Shown piece after piece: positions 1-13,571 of a stretch of DNA of 64,000 nt (position 1 is its first letter; every line of letters begins with the position of its first letter). The position numbers were made by a program, and so were the translations under genes. The notes under the pieces were generated by a model. It was not told the origin of the DNA and did no database searches. It saw only the letters and a program-made list of their open reading frames with translations. This DNA is from Ulota crispa (taxonomy: Eukaryota; Streptophyta; Bryopsida; Orthotrichales; Orthotrichaceae): contig OY987244.1 in the NCBI GenBank assembly GCA_963920765.1, forward strand, positions 6,078,501-6,142,500, given 5' to 3'.

Positions 1-2644
1 AAACAAAATTATTCTAGATCTTTGTAAACATTGTTTGGTTTTTTTTTGTTGGAACACAATTAAAAATAGGGGATTGATATATCTACCACACCCTTTCAAC
101 TATTCTACCACACCCCAGGATAAATTTTAGATTTCTACCAATGCAAGGATAAAAATCTTATTCCTCTCATTTGCCTTACACCATGTATATATTATCTAAA
201 ACAAAAATGCTTGAAAATACTTGTGATGTAGGCTTACTCACTAGGTTCATTCCAACTATTAGAGGATTTACTTGTAATCTTAAGCACGCTCTAGCAAGTA
301 ATAGATTCTCCATTTTCCAAGGTTTGTTTTTGTTAACAAGGATGTAAAAATCTATAAAGCTGATCTTTAATGTATTTCCATAAAATCCTACAAAATGGTC
401 TTTAGTCATCAGCTCTTCTTGGAAGCTTTTTTAGCACCACAAACACTTTAAAACAACATATGCATGTCAAGTGGAAATAATATTTTTAGATTTTGGTATA
501 TAATATATAATAAATGAGTGTTTTAGAAATCATACTTTTATTAATTGCGAAATGGATGGCTCTATGACACCGACATGTTCAATTTTGAATCCTAAAATCT
601 CTTGATGCATCTCCAGATATGAAGTTGTGTTCAAATTCTTTCTTACCGTGCTTGCCAAAAACAAAAAAACTATATCAACAGAACACAACACCACAACACC
701 AGTACCTCCATTAATATAACCCTGCAAAAATAAATAAACAAATAAGAGAAGAAGAAGGTTTCCTTTAAAGTTTAAAAAGAACAACATGTCTTGAAACTAA
801 TCATTAGTCGGTAAAAAAAGATTTGAGACTTCCTTCAAAGGCCATAAAACGCCATGTCTTGAAACTAAGAATTAGTCGGTAACTACCAAAAAGCAAACAA
901 CATGACGTATGGAGAACAGCAAGAAGTCCCGTTGAGAAGATGGTTTCTACAGTTAAAAGCAAACTCTTTCTTCTTTTGAAAAAACAGTAGTTTAAATTCC
1001 AAAGCTTTAGTTCCGTAAACACCATGTCCCCTGATGAGAGAGAGAGAGAGAGAGAGAGCAACTATATAATCTTGCAGAGCCTTTGCATCAAAACTCTCTC
1101 TCTCTCACTCACTCTCTGTTGTTCCCAAGTATGCCTTAGAGTAGGCCCTTGCCCATATGCTCTAATGCACTCGTCCAGATGCTCCAGTCAGTAAAACTAT
1201 CTTCTATAAATCTTAGTTTCTTCCCTTTTAGCAACAGCAACTTTGTCTCTCTTTTTTGTTTTATTACTAAACAACGTTTTCTACCGTTGCAAGGACTTAT
1301 ATGTCCATGTGGTATAGTTAGTAGCACATCTCTCAATAACAGCCATTGCAACTACAAAAATTCTACACAAAGGAGAGTTGATATACTTCACAGTGGAGAT
1401 TCTTAGAAAAGTCCTCCTGGAGGCTTGCTTGAAGGTACTCCAGGCCACTTCAGAAAGATTCTCTTAAACCAAAACAAAGAATTTCACGACGATTTATTTT
1501 AGTGTACAATAAATCTGCAAGATGGGCTGCAAAATGAGCGGGATGTGGCAGGCACCAGCCACTCCAACAGAGCCAGATCCACCGGAGCACCGCTGCACTG
1601 GAACTCCTGAAATTCCATGTCCTCGTTGTGGAGGAACTGGAGAACCTGTGCCACCTGGCCCAGCCCAACTCATGAGAACACGAAGATGAAGAAACTCAAA
1701 TAGTTCTGAAATCTCAATAGTCAAAACTAGAAAGTAAAAAAAAATACTCATGTTTCTGATAGATATTACAAAAATAGAAGAGTAAGAGTTTGTAAGTTTG
1801 TTACCACATTGAGCATGATGCAGCTCTTGCTTTCCTTGAAGTATAGTAAAGATTTGGAGCAGGAGCCATTATCTGCAAGCCAACTTTGATATAGCCCTGA
1901 TATATATGCCTCTACTAGAACTTGGTTTATCACTTTTTTTATTTCTACATGATTAGTTTTCAACTCCTTGGTATTCAAGGGTTTTTAGCATATAGTTAAA
2001 TAGTTAGAACTAAGCTTCTGAGTAAGAATGTTTATATAGCGTTGTACAGTATTTTGAATAAAGGCTTGTGTTTGAAACAGGCCTGATAAAGTGTAGTAGT
2101 ATTTGATAAAAGAGGAGGTTTTTCTTTTATCATCATATTAATAGCCATTATGCCGCATTTATCATAATATGGACTTTTTGCACAGTCCATAATCAACACA
2201 CAAGCTGTGAGGCAAAGAAAATTTTGGAAAAGGCGGTGCTTGTTTACTGACATTAGAAGTTTGTATAAGGAGATCTCTCAAAAGAAGACCAATCAATCTT
2301 TATCTCCTGATCTCCCTCTGAATGTCATTACATCCAGGCATTGTTAGAAATTTTCAAAACTTCAAGGTGCATTACTTAAATATGGCATCATTGATAAAAT
2401 GCCACCAAAATATGAAATCCATACATGGAAGAAACAGAGTTATAAAGGGAAACCATTTTTTACCATGATAGACAAAAATAGAGAAAGCCTTGTATTTTGA
2501 GCAAAAATCTTCCGAATTATGGATTTGCAAGGGCAATGCAATTCTCAGATCCTTTCACATTCAAGCAACCACTTCCTACTATTGGTAGATCTTGTGAAAG
2601 ATCTACGTGGAATCTTACGGTACATGAGTTTTTCTTACTGTTAC
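1..2644. other. Intergenic region left of the channel gene
   Basis: AT-rich. Positions 65-150 are a fragment of the GGGAATTGATAT foldback family found whole at 27124, 27725, 31679 and 51511. A direct repeat with core ATGTCTTGAAACTAA occurs near 786 and 853. A (GA)n run at about 1035-1061 faces a (TC)n run at 1094-1119 and could pair with it. Apart from the short ORF at 1522 no gene is supported. Confidence 0.6.
1522..1689 (+). CDS. Doubtful short ORF or exon with a CPRCGGTG motif
   Basis: A 55-codon ATG-to-stop frame in a locally GC-rich island. It reads EHRCTGTPEIPCPRCGGTGE, like half of a DnaJ-type cysteine-rich knuckle. An AG directly precedes the ATG, so it could be a last exon, but no partner exon was found upstream. 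The opposite strand is also open over the same stretch. I do not recognise a protein. Confidence 0.2.
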   Translation: MGCKMSGMWQAPATPTEPDPPEHRCTGTPEIPCPRCGGTGEPVPPGPAQLMRTRR

Positions 2645-5600
2645 TTACAACGGCAGGTCGCCTGTAGTAGGAGATAAGCTCTTGCTTTGAATCAATGCTG
2701 TCACTACTGCTTGTAATCTTACTATGAGATCGTCCGTGTTAATCCCTGCTCCACCAAGAGAAAAAAGAGTTAAGCCATTTCTACCACAGTCCCAACATAT
2801 ACTTAACAGAAAAATTGAGTTTTTAATCCAAAATTAGAGAAATCTCAAGCAGCGACACGACAAAAAATTTTACCATATTTTCATTTTTCTCTCTAAAGAT
2901 TTAGAACGAAATTCTATGCTGCATTAAATTTGTCATGGTGCTCATTGTTTCCTGACTTTTGTTTTTTTTGATTTTTAACAAACTTTCATGGATGGCTCCA
3001 TAGTTTCTTTGTTGTTTACAATATTCTCCAATTTCAATGCAACATGGAAGTTGGCCCTTACCTAGTAAATAATAAATAGGTAGGATTTTCCATTAAATGT
3101 TGTCAAAGACTTTTAAAATGGTCAAGCCATACATTACAATCTTCCCTTTGATAAGTTTTAACCTTGGTGGCTAAGGGCTTCAACGTTAAACAAAGGTTAA
3201 AACTCAGCACAAAGACAACCCTCTTGCAAAAGTGTTCACTCAGCTATTTACAAGAATTCTCCATACTTCTCCACAAAAATTTTAAAATCTGCTTTTGTTA
3301 AACCTTTAAAAAGCTGAAACTTTTTGCCGTACTAAAGCACTGGTTTTGAGGATTTTGCTAAAACTCTTAAAAAGGGAAGACTTTTATTATTAAAAAGCAT
3401 TAAATTTATTGCATACATAGATAATTATTCATAAAAGTGTCAACTGCAAATGCATCTACTTGAATTTCTGGAGAGAAATGATGTGACCCACCTTGAGCAG
3501 CACTAGTGAAACTTTCCTCATCAATAACATACAAATGGTCGTTCTCCCTTATAATGCAAATGTCGTCAATTTCTGCTGCCTCCTTTGTCAACACCTTTGT
3601 AGGATGGTTGTTGAATTTCTCGTCTGCAAAAAGTTGTAAAACCTCATAAAAGTAAGTCCGCTTTTAAGACTTGGCCAACCACTTTATAGTTAAGTTTTGC
3701 ACATTTTCAGCCCCAATAACCACACCAATCGTGGAATGAATTTCCAACCATAAGTGGACGAAATTTTTAACAAAAGGAGAAGAGAAGTATTCACACTGAC
3801 ATTTTTTCACTTTTCCTTTAACCATTTGGATCTAAACTGGGGAAAGGATGTACATCCCATGTACAAAGGTATTAACCAATTTATATCCTCTAGTGAAGCA
3901 ATGTGCCAAAAAAACTGCCTTTTAAAAATGAGAAAAAGTGATCCCTTCAATCCACCTAGTTGGGTGTTCAGCAATTGGCACCCATCTTGACAAACACCTA
4001 AATGATAATCCAGCAAATTCTCAAAATCCAGGGGGTAGAAAAGGTAGAAGCACCTCAGCCTCTAACTCCATCATGGTTAACCTGTGGCTCATTGAGTTAA
4101 ATGGTCCAATCTTTCTAGCAAACCCTCAATAAGCTTGTAAACAACGCAAAATTGATAAAAAAGCCCCCCTTCAAGTACATTCCTCTTCAATTTGACCAAA
4201 AGCCCTAGTTAAACTACCCATATTTACACAAAAGCCGCAAATTCCGTCTTCTATACTAACTCTTCTTAGCAACAACAAAGTCACACACCTAGTGAGCCTT
4301 CAATTAGCAAGCTGGAAAAAAAAATCACATGGCTACACGTGATTCACCGCTGACCTGTGAATAAAAAACGAAGACCATGACCATATTCAATAAATTGGGC
4401 AAAATTTTGAGTTCCAAAGACGAAATTCAGCTTCCACCAATGCTCAATGTCAAGTTCTATTACCGTCATTGTGTTTACGTTTTTTCCGTTACAACAAAAT
4501 AGGAACTTAGACTACAAATCCCCACATATTCACAAGAAAGCATACCTAAGAACCTAAACAATTGTATTCAACTTAAACTTGATTGTTTATAGTTCTAAAA
4601 GGTGGATATTGTCCCAATTTGTTGAACATGGTGTCAAGGGGTCTTCTACAGCTTCAATAGTTTTCTCCACAACCTCTCTCTCACTTCGAAGTACTTTCCT
4701 CAAAAGTTCATGACAATTTTGATGTCAACAGAGTTTGGCTCTTATGTTCAAGTACTTTCACTTGTAAAAGGAAAGGTTGAGAGATAGAGGTAGAGATAGA
4801 GAGAGGTTGAGAGATTGAGAGAGAATTCACGTACTGGCAAGTTTGAGCAGCCCTTTTATGGACTTGGGCAGAACAACAAGCTTCCCAACGCTCCTCACGT
4901 CCGTGTTCCAAGGATGATGTGAATGGAGAATGACACGAATACGAGGTCCTTCCTCTTTCACTGGAATAATCTGGTTGATCGTGTTATTGCTGCTCTTGAA
5001 TTGACGCCGCTTCGTGCCCCAGGCATTGCTGAATTGCCGGTTGGCAGATCTCTGCCCTTGCAGCGTCATGAGACGTCCTCGGGCAGATTGCTTCCTCATC
5101 AAAGAGTGTATAGTCCTTTCACCCAGACTTCCTCTTTGGAGAGGACTCGAGGTGCTTGACGCAGCAGTATCGTCAATCTGTGCAAAAAGGAACAACCAAA
5201 AAATACCTTTGAAACTCAGAAACACATGCATTGACCTCCCTAAAATTTTTAGTCCTTCCTTCTGTCTATCAAACCTGTGAGAGCTTTGTTTAGAAAGAAA
5301 AAAAGTAGCATAAAGAAGATTGAATGAAGAGTACCAAGTGATAAAATTACAAAGTTTCAAATGTACACCAATCCTACAGACGTTAATCCCTAAAACTGTC
5401 AGCACGATGAATGTTGCTTACAACAGGAGTTGTATGAAAAAACGGATGAAATACATCCAAGTATGCTTACAAAGCGAAAAAAATTACTATTCTTCAACTG
5501 TGTGACTAGCTTGATCATCAGTGCTTCATGATTTTTGTGGAAGGCTCTGAAGAGATGGAAGAAAAAACAAAACATGCAAAGATGACGATCTTATGTCTGG

Positions 5601-8600
5601 ATTCTTCTTAGGCCATAAGTATTTTTTGCCTTAAGAAAAGCTCCCAATCTAAATCTTCATTCTCCAAGGCTGTCTTAGGGGTTTAAGGAATGGAAAAAAG
5701 GTGAGTTTTCTAGGAACGCAGACCATTGAAGACAGCTGAAAACTACAAGAATGAGTCGTTGCAAATACCTGGAATTCTACAGTAGAACTTCCTTTTCTCG
5801 CCAGTGGAGCAGCTGGCTTGACACTGGCATTGGAGGTTTCCAAGGGGGGGTCAAAACTGTCAGTGTCTTCACGGAAGGGTTGAGCTTTTAAAATGGCAAG
5901 GATCTCTGGGCAAGTGCCACGTCTTTCCGCAAACTCACAGGGCGAAAGGGCGCCTTCATCGTCACTGGTCTTGAAGTGGGCGTAAGCTCCTTGAGACATC
6001 AGGAACTGCACCATCTCCTTGCGACCCTCCTTGACGGCAACGTGGAGTGCATTTAACCCGTCAGAGGCGCAAGCCCTGGAAGGTGTTCCATACCACCATG
6101 AACTGAGCAACAGTTTCTCTTTCATTGCAGAACAAAAAAAGAATCTAAAAACAAAGTTTGCATGCAAGTTAACTTAGACTTTGCATAAACCCCTAGTTGA
6201 CTCATGTTTGCTGGAGCTTTACTCACTAAAGTAGTTGTAACTAGTATGTGAGGTGCGCAAAACGTTTTTCTATGGAAGGTAAGAAAAACTCTGTATTACT
6301 CAAATATGTAGTAAAAAAAGGCCTCCGGGTCAGAGGATGTCAGATACCTGTTTATGTCAGCTCCATATTTGATGCAGTCTTCAATGAGGTCTTTGTTGCC
6401 ATCCAGCACTGCTTGCCCAAGATACACCCCCATGTCTGCATTTTTTAAGGTCGCACCGTTCTCCCAAAGTAGCTCTACGATGGCTGTCTCACTAGCGATG
6501 AGGGCCTCCAGCAATGGAACTTTCCCATCCACATCTGCACCCAGGTAATAAAAAAATGTTTATATCCTCTAAATACACTTTTGCTAGAGGATTCCAACAC
6601 ACCAAAAAATGCATTATTTGGATGCCATATGGGAAAGTTACAACGGATCTCAGTTTGATAAGAAATCATGAGGTGGTGTACATTCCCAAAATCATTATGT
6701 ACTCTGCTGTTCAAGATTTTCCAAAATTTGCAGAATCATGTGTTTTATTTAATCCAAGCCTATGCGACAAAGTTGTGGCAAACTATTTTCATTAGCAAAG
6801 ATAAACGCCTTTCAAGTAAAAGAAGCTCATTTGGTAACACATGACCTAGTTGTTTGTATAGTGAAGTCACATAATAACGTATATATTGATAAGTAGAGGA
6901 AGTCATTCCTACATGTTGTAATTCATTACCAACCATAATGACATTATTATTAGTACGTGGAAATGATTTTCATATAACATGTCATGTTCTGACCCCTACA
7001 TGATATTTGCTTGTTGTTTGAGTTGCAATGTATAGTTGCCAAAGATGTGACCATGAAAAAGCACCGTAGTATTCCAAACGTACCAGAGTAGTTGACGTCA
7101 GCTCCTTTCTTCACAAGGAGCTTCACGCAGTCCTCATATCCTTTTGTAGATGCAATAATCTGATTTCAACAAAACCAATGCAGACTTTAGCAAAAAAGTA
7201 AACAAAAACAGGCTTAAGAACGTCTTCTGTAAACTACCTCCTCATCAGTAGTCCAGTGTATCCATTAATCCAAAAACACGACAATCAAACTCACAGATAT
7301 TTTGACAGAAAACATTAACAAGACGAATGTGACAAGCATGAAACAAAGCCAAAAAAAACACAATTTTTTCTCTAAACGGATGTAAATCTGATACGAAAGC
7401 TGATGAAGTAAAGGACTTGACCATAAAGGAGTGTTAGGACATACAAGAGCAGTCCGACCACCATAATCCGTCTTGTCTACGTCCAGTCCTTTACTCAACA
7501 GCTGCTGCATGCTCTCAGAGTTTCCTAATGCAGACACAGCACACAAGCTTGGCTCAGAGGACTCGCTGTCCTCAGCAAGCATATGCTCAATCTCTGCAGA
7601 AACCTCATCAAATTGAGGGTCATCAGATTCTCTTAATTGCTGCCACACAAGACAAGGAAAAAGAACTTTAGTCATAAAACTTTTCAGCTACAACTCGATT
7701 CTTACAATCGAAAAAAAGAGCAAGTAAATAGAGAACAAAGCAAAGCAAAAAAGTGATAAAAATGATAGAAAACCTGGAAAAGATTATCGACAATCCTCTG
7801 CCCGTCTTCCTTGTATTGTTGCACGATGTTCATGAATACAATTCGGTCAAGTCGCAAAAGCTGCGATAATTTATAACTACGCACAGTGAAAGGCTGTGGC
7901 ATGTAACAGAGCACTCCAATTTCGCCAACAACGTGGTTTGCCGAGGCCCTCCTTAAGAACTGGCAACAAAACGTTGCAAAAGGCCCTTAGTATGATAGGA
8001 AAAACCTCACGAAAAAACCGAAAAACGAAAAAATTCACAGAGAAATTGAAGAAAAACAGGTGAGGTTTACTACGTACTTTCTCTGGTCCTCCATTCTGTC
8101 CGTGCACTAGCACATCCTGCAACCAGGCAGCCAGAAATATTAACAAACTCTGCTTTTGCTTTTCTGTCATGTATAAACAATCGGCTTAAGTTGGTATCAA
8201 CCTTGGAAGAAGCGAAAGAAACGGAAGTCATTTCACATAGGAAAATGAAAAACATTATTTTTTAGTAAAATCAATCTGTTTTAGGAACTTTAGAACAGCC
8301 ACATGTTCGTAAAATTCGTGTATATTCTGAATAGCAAGTGTTGATTCAAGTACGTGTTGTATGGATTTCATCTCAATCTGGGGGTTTCATTCAAAATTAT
8401 ATTCAGAAATGAGAATTCATTTAGCAATACAAATTTTGGTTTTTGGTTTATTTTAGAGACAGATCAAGTTTAACTCGTGCAACCTGGCACCAGATTGCCG
8501 AAAAAGGGGCCTGATTGAAATAGCCAAGTTTTCTATTCAGAAAAAAATATTGGTACAAATATCCCTCCAAAGATGCACTCAAAAACCTCCACGTTTTTCT

Positions 8601-11600
8601 TTTGATTGAAATTCCTTCCATGGACAAGGAGATGTTCAACTTACAAGTTGGCCGTTTACAACAATGTAAAACTCAGAGGGGGCCTCATTGACCAGGATGA
8701 TATCCTCACGTGGAGGAAAAAATTCAGCCTTCATTTCCGTCACCTTCAATCAAAACAAAAAAAAAGAGTTACACGTTACTTCAAATAATCCTATTATAAG
8801 CAATACTACTGAATAGTCAAAATGTATTCCTCCTAATACAGTAATTAACCCCTTCAGAGGAATCATACTGAATAATAGAAAAGATCCTTCAAAACATATA
8901 TGTGCCAGCGATGGATTCATGTAGAGCATTCTTTCTTATTCCATTGATTCTTTCAAGCTTCTTCCACGAATACCAATTGCATGAAGCAAACTTGTACAAA
9001 AAACACCATCCTTGACCTGGTGCATAGTAGAGCATTTACGGGTTATATGAAAAAGCTTTCGCATACTAAACAACCTTACACTAGATTCAAGAACACAATT
9101 TTGGTGAATTTTCAAAGTCAGATGCTTCTATTGACAAATATTTACGAAGGTTGCTAAAAATATGTATGTTTTAAAGCACTAGCTTGGTTGGTATGCAGGA
9201 GGGTTAAGTTAAAGTTACGTGCATTACCAGCTGACTACGGAAATTGGGAGAAGTTCCCTTAAAAAGGTAAACTTGTTCCAGGGTTTCATGAAACAAACAC
9301 TGTGCAACGGATGAGCGAATGGCCTTTGGCAACGTGGCAATGGTGCCTTCGTGTTGCAGGCTCTCTGACTTGAACTTGAGTTGTAAGTGGGAGATCATTT
9401 GCTCTTGAAGCTTGTCTGGCAACTGGTTCCGTGTAGCAAATTCCACCAGAGCTTGCACAGAATCACGCTGCCCCCAAACCCAAGCAGAAACCCACACGTC
9501 GTCACTCTCCAAGTTGTTCAGCACCAAATCCACATGCACAAAAAGATGCAAAAAACTCGGCAAATTTTGAGGCTTTTTTTTTTAATTTTCTGCTCAACAT
9601 GTGTAATGCTCTTCACTGATTCTGGTGATACACAATTTGGTATTATTTGAATTTAATGACTCACTCTACACAATCAATGAAAATTGTCATTTCAGAAACA
9701 TTAAATCAAGGTATTTTTAGTGGTTTAGGATTTAAGAGCGGTTCACGCTATGTCTCATGTCCCAAGAGCAAACTAACTACCATGCTGGCCCAGAATCGGA
9801 AAACTCAAAACTCGGTTTTTCCAACTTAACGGCCAGCATAGAAGTTTGCTCTACGTCCCATTGAACCTTCAAAATCTGATTGAGGCAAAAGTTGAAAATC
9901 AATCGGAACTTAGCAATTCACACTATGCTCCAAATCTCACATTCCGGTTCACAGCATTGCCTACATAGCAGCGCTTTTTGGAAGTTGAAGGGAAGACTTT
10001 GCTCAAGGATTGGGTCAACCATTTCGCTCGACCTAATTCTCAGCCCAAATCCCACCAACTTTTCATCATCAAATACTCATAGCCTTCTTTAGTATTCCAT
10101 TTTGCCTCTTAATAAGCCAACAAATCTGGGATCTCGTATTGAGGAGGGACTTGTCCACATAGGACATGGGACGTAGTGTGAACCGCCCCTGAGAGAAAAT
10201 GAGAGAGAGAAAGAGAGAGGCTCACATAGTGACGTGTCCTTGCAGTGAGACGAGTGATAAGATTAGTCATATTTCCAATGATGTACGCCGTCAACGCCAA
10301 ATTCAGCAACATGTAGATGATGTCGTAGATCATTTCCCCCCGGTTCACGGGATGGATGTCCCCGTACCCCACGGTAGTCAGTGTCACGATGGACCAGTAC
10401 ACGCTCACCACGTACCGTGTCCAGAGCGACTCCTGTTTGAAATCCGGAAGCACAGACCCCAGCCACGTGTGTGACTCTTGGCTTTTCGGGTACCGCGCAG
10501 CTAACAAGTAGTAAGAACAAGCCGCACAATGACACACAAACACTGTCACCTGCAAGCCAGCTCTTCGTCATCAGCAGTAGCTCCAGCAGCTAAACTGACA
10601 AAAAACAAAAGAAAATTCAAAAAGAAACTTTGCTTCAATCAGAAAGGAGACAAGGAAACTCTAGATTTTGTTTTGTAACACACAGCTCAGGCTATTCAGC
10701 AGGAAAAAAGGAGCTTATAACATACCAGGAACAGTTTCAAGCATCGAGTCCAGAAGTAGCTGAATTTCACATTCTTCTCGACTCTGGAGCATAGCGTCAA
10801 AAAAACACATGCAACTCAGATGAGGCCAAAGAGAATTCATTTAAAAACAAAACTTTGTGCGTGTTAGTCAAAACTAAACAAACTGGAGACGAAGGAAAGT
10901 TTTCATGTGAACTAATCAATACTGAAAGAAAGAAAAAAGATAACGAGACTCAATTCGGCATTAAGTTAGAGTACTGTTTACGTGGTGCTTTCATAAAAGA
11001 CTTGGATTTCGTCTCAGCGTACAAATCCAGAGGGACTCTGTACTCAAAGGGCTCGTTCAATGGAAGAAAGCAATTGGTTTCCGTTGCGTACCTCGCAAAA
11101 ACGGCACTGACACGCCGTAATCGCCATAGTCGCAACAAATTGACGAAGCTGGACGCAAATCCTGTCTGATATCGCCCAGTGAAGATCACCATGACTAGTG
11201 CCAATGGCACGGTGGATGCAACATCCAGAACGAACCATGACCGCAAATACCTGGTTTTGGTGAAAATCGACTACAGAGTTAGAGAATTCTGAATGCAACC
11301 TGAGGAGAAGTTCAAAATCAGCTTGTGTGATGATCTCCGTGAAATTTGCTTACCTGACAGCAATCTTCCTCTTGTTGCTTTCCATGAGGAACGTTGCAGA
11401 ATCGAGGTAAGCGACGAAGAAGGTCAAGACGATGTCAATCAAAAAGAGAAAGTTGACGACGTTGTCGATGATCAACAGAGCACCTCGAGGATGTTGTATA
11501 AACCCGAACTCGAATGGCGACACCCACGCCGAGTAGAATACCAGCACTACCAGAAAGTTTTGCCAATATCTGTCCACACACAAATTCTGCATGAGAGAAA

Positions 11601-11922
11601 GCAAACACCTCACATCTCTACAGAAAAATCTCCAGATCAGGAAAGAGGATGCCCTAATTTGCAGAGAGGGAGAAAGCAAGGACCTGTATCGCTTGTTGTA
11701 CGGATGAATGACTTTACTTCCGACAATGACGTTTTTGGTGCTCTGGTTCGATCCCAGAGCAGGCAACATACCACTGCTATACGTTGTACTGAGCATGCTC
11801 ACCGAGGAGTTCTTATGCAGCTTGTTAATAGGCTTCCTTAACCCCACTGCCCTCAACAGCGGATACGCAAACCGTCTCACCATTGTGCTTAACATTCTCG
11901 AACTAACACGAATATCAAGCAA
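2645..11922 (-). CDS. AKT1: AKT1-like Shaker-type potassium channel with CNBD, ankyrin and KHA domains
   Basis: Voltage-gated K+ channel of the plant plasma membrane, AKT1 group (K+ uptake). Exons on the minus strand, 5' to 3': 11922-11684, 11569-11354, 11250-11092, 10783-10726, 10549-10226, 9467-9228, 8743-8645, 8116-8078, 7959-7774, 7639-7445, 7159-7084, 6534-6348, 6075-5769, 5177-4835, 3623-3492, 2745-2645; all junctions GT-AG and in phase, giving about 966 residues (AKT1 of Arabidopsis is 857). Seen: S1 onset [13 protein letters not shown] near residue 80, S4 [10 protein letters not shown] near 190, selectivity filter TTVGYGD at about 282-288, cyclic-nucleotide-binding domain about 405-520 ([19 protein letters not shown]), ankyrin repeats about 545-760 ([17 protein letters not shown]), and a KHA domain about 860-930 ([14 protein letters not shown], then [15 protein letters not shown]). 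The start at 11922 is the longest; internal ATGs follow closely. The last junction is the least certain: without it exon 15 reads on to a stop at 3406. The AKT1 rather than SKOR assignment rests on the S1-S2 and pore flanks. Confidence 0.93.
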
Positions 11923-13140
11923 TACTACAGATAATAAAAATTCGCCTTCAAGAAACTCCTACTTCCTATTTCGCTTATGAACGTTCTTTTCCTCAAAACG
12001 TGAAATCCAGTGCCGCTCACGAACAGGAGCTCACACAGATCTGCGAAAACGATAAAGCGATTCATATTCCGACAACACGTGCTCAATTCTTTACTCTAAG
12101 CTCTCATCGCAATCGCTCTGTCTTCAGCTCATCCCTCACCGCTGACAAAATCCCTCTCCAAGCCCGAGTTGAAAATCCAGAAAGTCGAAACAAGCGACTC
12201 GAGCTGGCTCTACATCCAGCAACGACACTGACAGCCATGCTCTCTTGTCAGATTTACCCTTGGAACTGGTCAGCAATAGAAAAAAGCGAAAGACAAGGTG
12301 CTGCTAATCCGGAACCAGCTCCTTGTCCGAAATCCAGGGCAAAGAATAGAACTCCACGCTCACGCTCCCCTACGAATCACTAAGCTTACACCAAGCCCTC
12401 CGCCAGCCACTTCCAAAGTCTCAGCTGCTCCGTGAACGTGTCAAAAAAAGAAGAAACTAAAATACCAGATGCACATATCTGACACATCTTCAATCCATGA
12501 ATGCAGCAATAAAGAAGGCTCTTGTCCAATAAGCAACAACAGAGAAGATTAAGTTAGTGTAACTGAGAAAAAGGCTGGAGATAACTAACTGACACTTCTT
12601 TCAGCAAAAGCTAATTAGAATTGCTGAAAGCTAGAATTATGAACAGGAATCCTGGCTCCTCCTGAGCCGTGGGACCTGCGCCGTGAAATCTGACGATTGA
12701 GTGCAAGGATTTCGTATATGTTATGAGTATTTGACGATTTGTTTTTGAGGAAACGGGGAGAATTATGACACGCGACGAGCGTGGAAGGGGATGCAGAACT
12801 GTTCCATGATGATGCCAGCCTTGGTAATCGATCGATTGTAAGCGGCATGAAAGCCGATTTCGGAGTGGATTGCAACTTTGCAAGGAATTGGGGATTCGGA
12901 AATGCCCTAGCACGACGACACAGGTCGGTGAGCGCGGATTTCGTGTAAGGCTTTGGTGAAAGGCTTGCTGCCGGCCGCGACCGCGCCATTGCTTTTCTGG
13001 GAGCGCCGAGAACGCGACAGGGCGCGCTTGGACTCTGGAGTGGAAGACATCCGGAGGTGGGGTTTTTCTTTTCGAATATTCGCGGGGCCCGTCTTTTATC
13101 TTTCCCCGAACCTCCTTTTTTTTTCTTTTACTCTCGGATC
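11923..13140. promoter_or_regulatory. Upstream region of the AKT1-like gene
   Basis: GC-richer than the gap beyond it, with CG dinucleotides concentrated near 12950-13040. It presumably contains the promoter and leader of the minus-strand channel gene. No TATA box or binding site is convincing by eye. A 124-codon ORF is listed separately. Confidence 0.4.
12615..12989 (-). CDS. Uncertain 124-codon ORF upstream of the potassium-channel gene
   Basis: Complete ATG-to-stop frame beginning MARSRPAASLSPKPYTKSAL in the GC-richer stretch about 0.7 kb upstream of the channel start. It is basic and serine-rich with no domain I know. It could be part of the channel's 5' leader, an uORF, or chance. Composition stands out from the AT-rich surroundings, which alone lengthens open frames. 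Confidence 0.2.
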   Translation of the reverse strand: MARSRPAASLSPKPYTKSALTDLCRRARAFPNPQFLAKLQSTPKSAFMPLTIDRLPRLASSWNSSASPSTLVACHNSPRFLKNKSSNTHNIYEILALNRQISRRRSHGSGGARIPVHNSSFQQF

Positions 13141-13148
13141 CCGAGGTG

Positions 13149-13230
13149 GAAATTTCAATATTTTTGTTTTAACAAGAGATAAAGAGATAAAGTAAAAACG
13201 TGCCCCTCTTTTGTCGGGCTCAGTGTAAAC
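13149..13230 (+). repeat. Paralogous empty site for the TTAA element at 14108
   Basis: This stretch reads GAAATTTCAAT, a T-rich run, then TTAACAAGAGATAAAG and GTAAAAACGTGC. The same sequence recurs at about 14083-14107 plus 15062-15120, but there it is interrupted at TTAA by a 954-bp element. The only other large difference is a duplicated AGATAAAG here. It therefore shows the unoccupied state of a duplicated locus. Confidence 0.8.
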
Positions 13231-13241
13231 CTACTGCAGAT

Positions 13242-13571
13242 AAGGTAGGAGGCTCTAATTAGAGCAGGCTCTAAAATGTAGCACATTCTCAAATGTACAT
13301 AAGTTGTACATGTTGTTTTTCATAGCCCTACAATAATGTACAGGTGATGTACATTTGAGGAGGTGCTTCATTTTAGAGCCCTATGATCTTTCCACTTCAA
13401 AATTTCATAACTAATTCCACAAAGTTTCAAAAAATATGAAACAACTTGGGTTTGATGTCAACTCTTCTAGTCTTTCAAGGAAAATTTATTGAAAAATATT
13501 TGAAGAAGTTTCACCTATCCAAAATTCAATTTCAGCCCTTAGATGCTTCATTTATGAGCCTCCTACCTTAG
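13242..13571. mobile_element. MITE with TAAGGTAGGAGGCTC termini
   Basis: Inverted ends TAAGGTAGGAGGCTC at 13242 and GAGCCTCCTACCTTA ending at 13571. About 330 bp, no ORF. The GGTAG core is shared with the elements at 32403, 43825 and 54226, suggesting a wider family. Confidence 0.6.

Noticed and set aside
4827..5405. 192-codon minus frame as one exon
   Set aside because: Only 4835-5177 is coding; the upstream part is intron, with a clear acceptor at 5178-5179.
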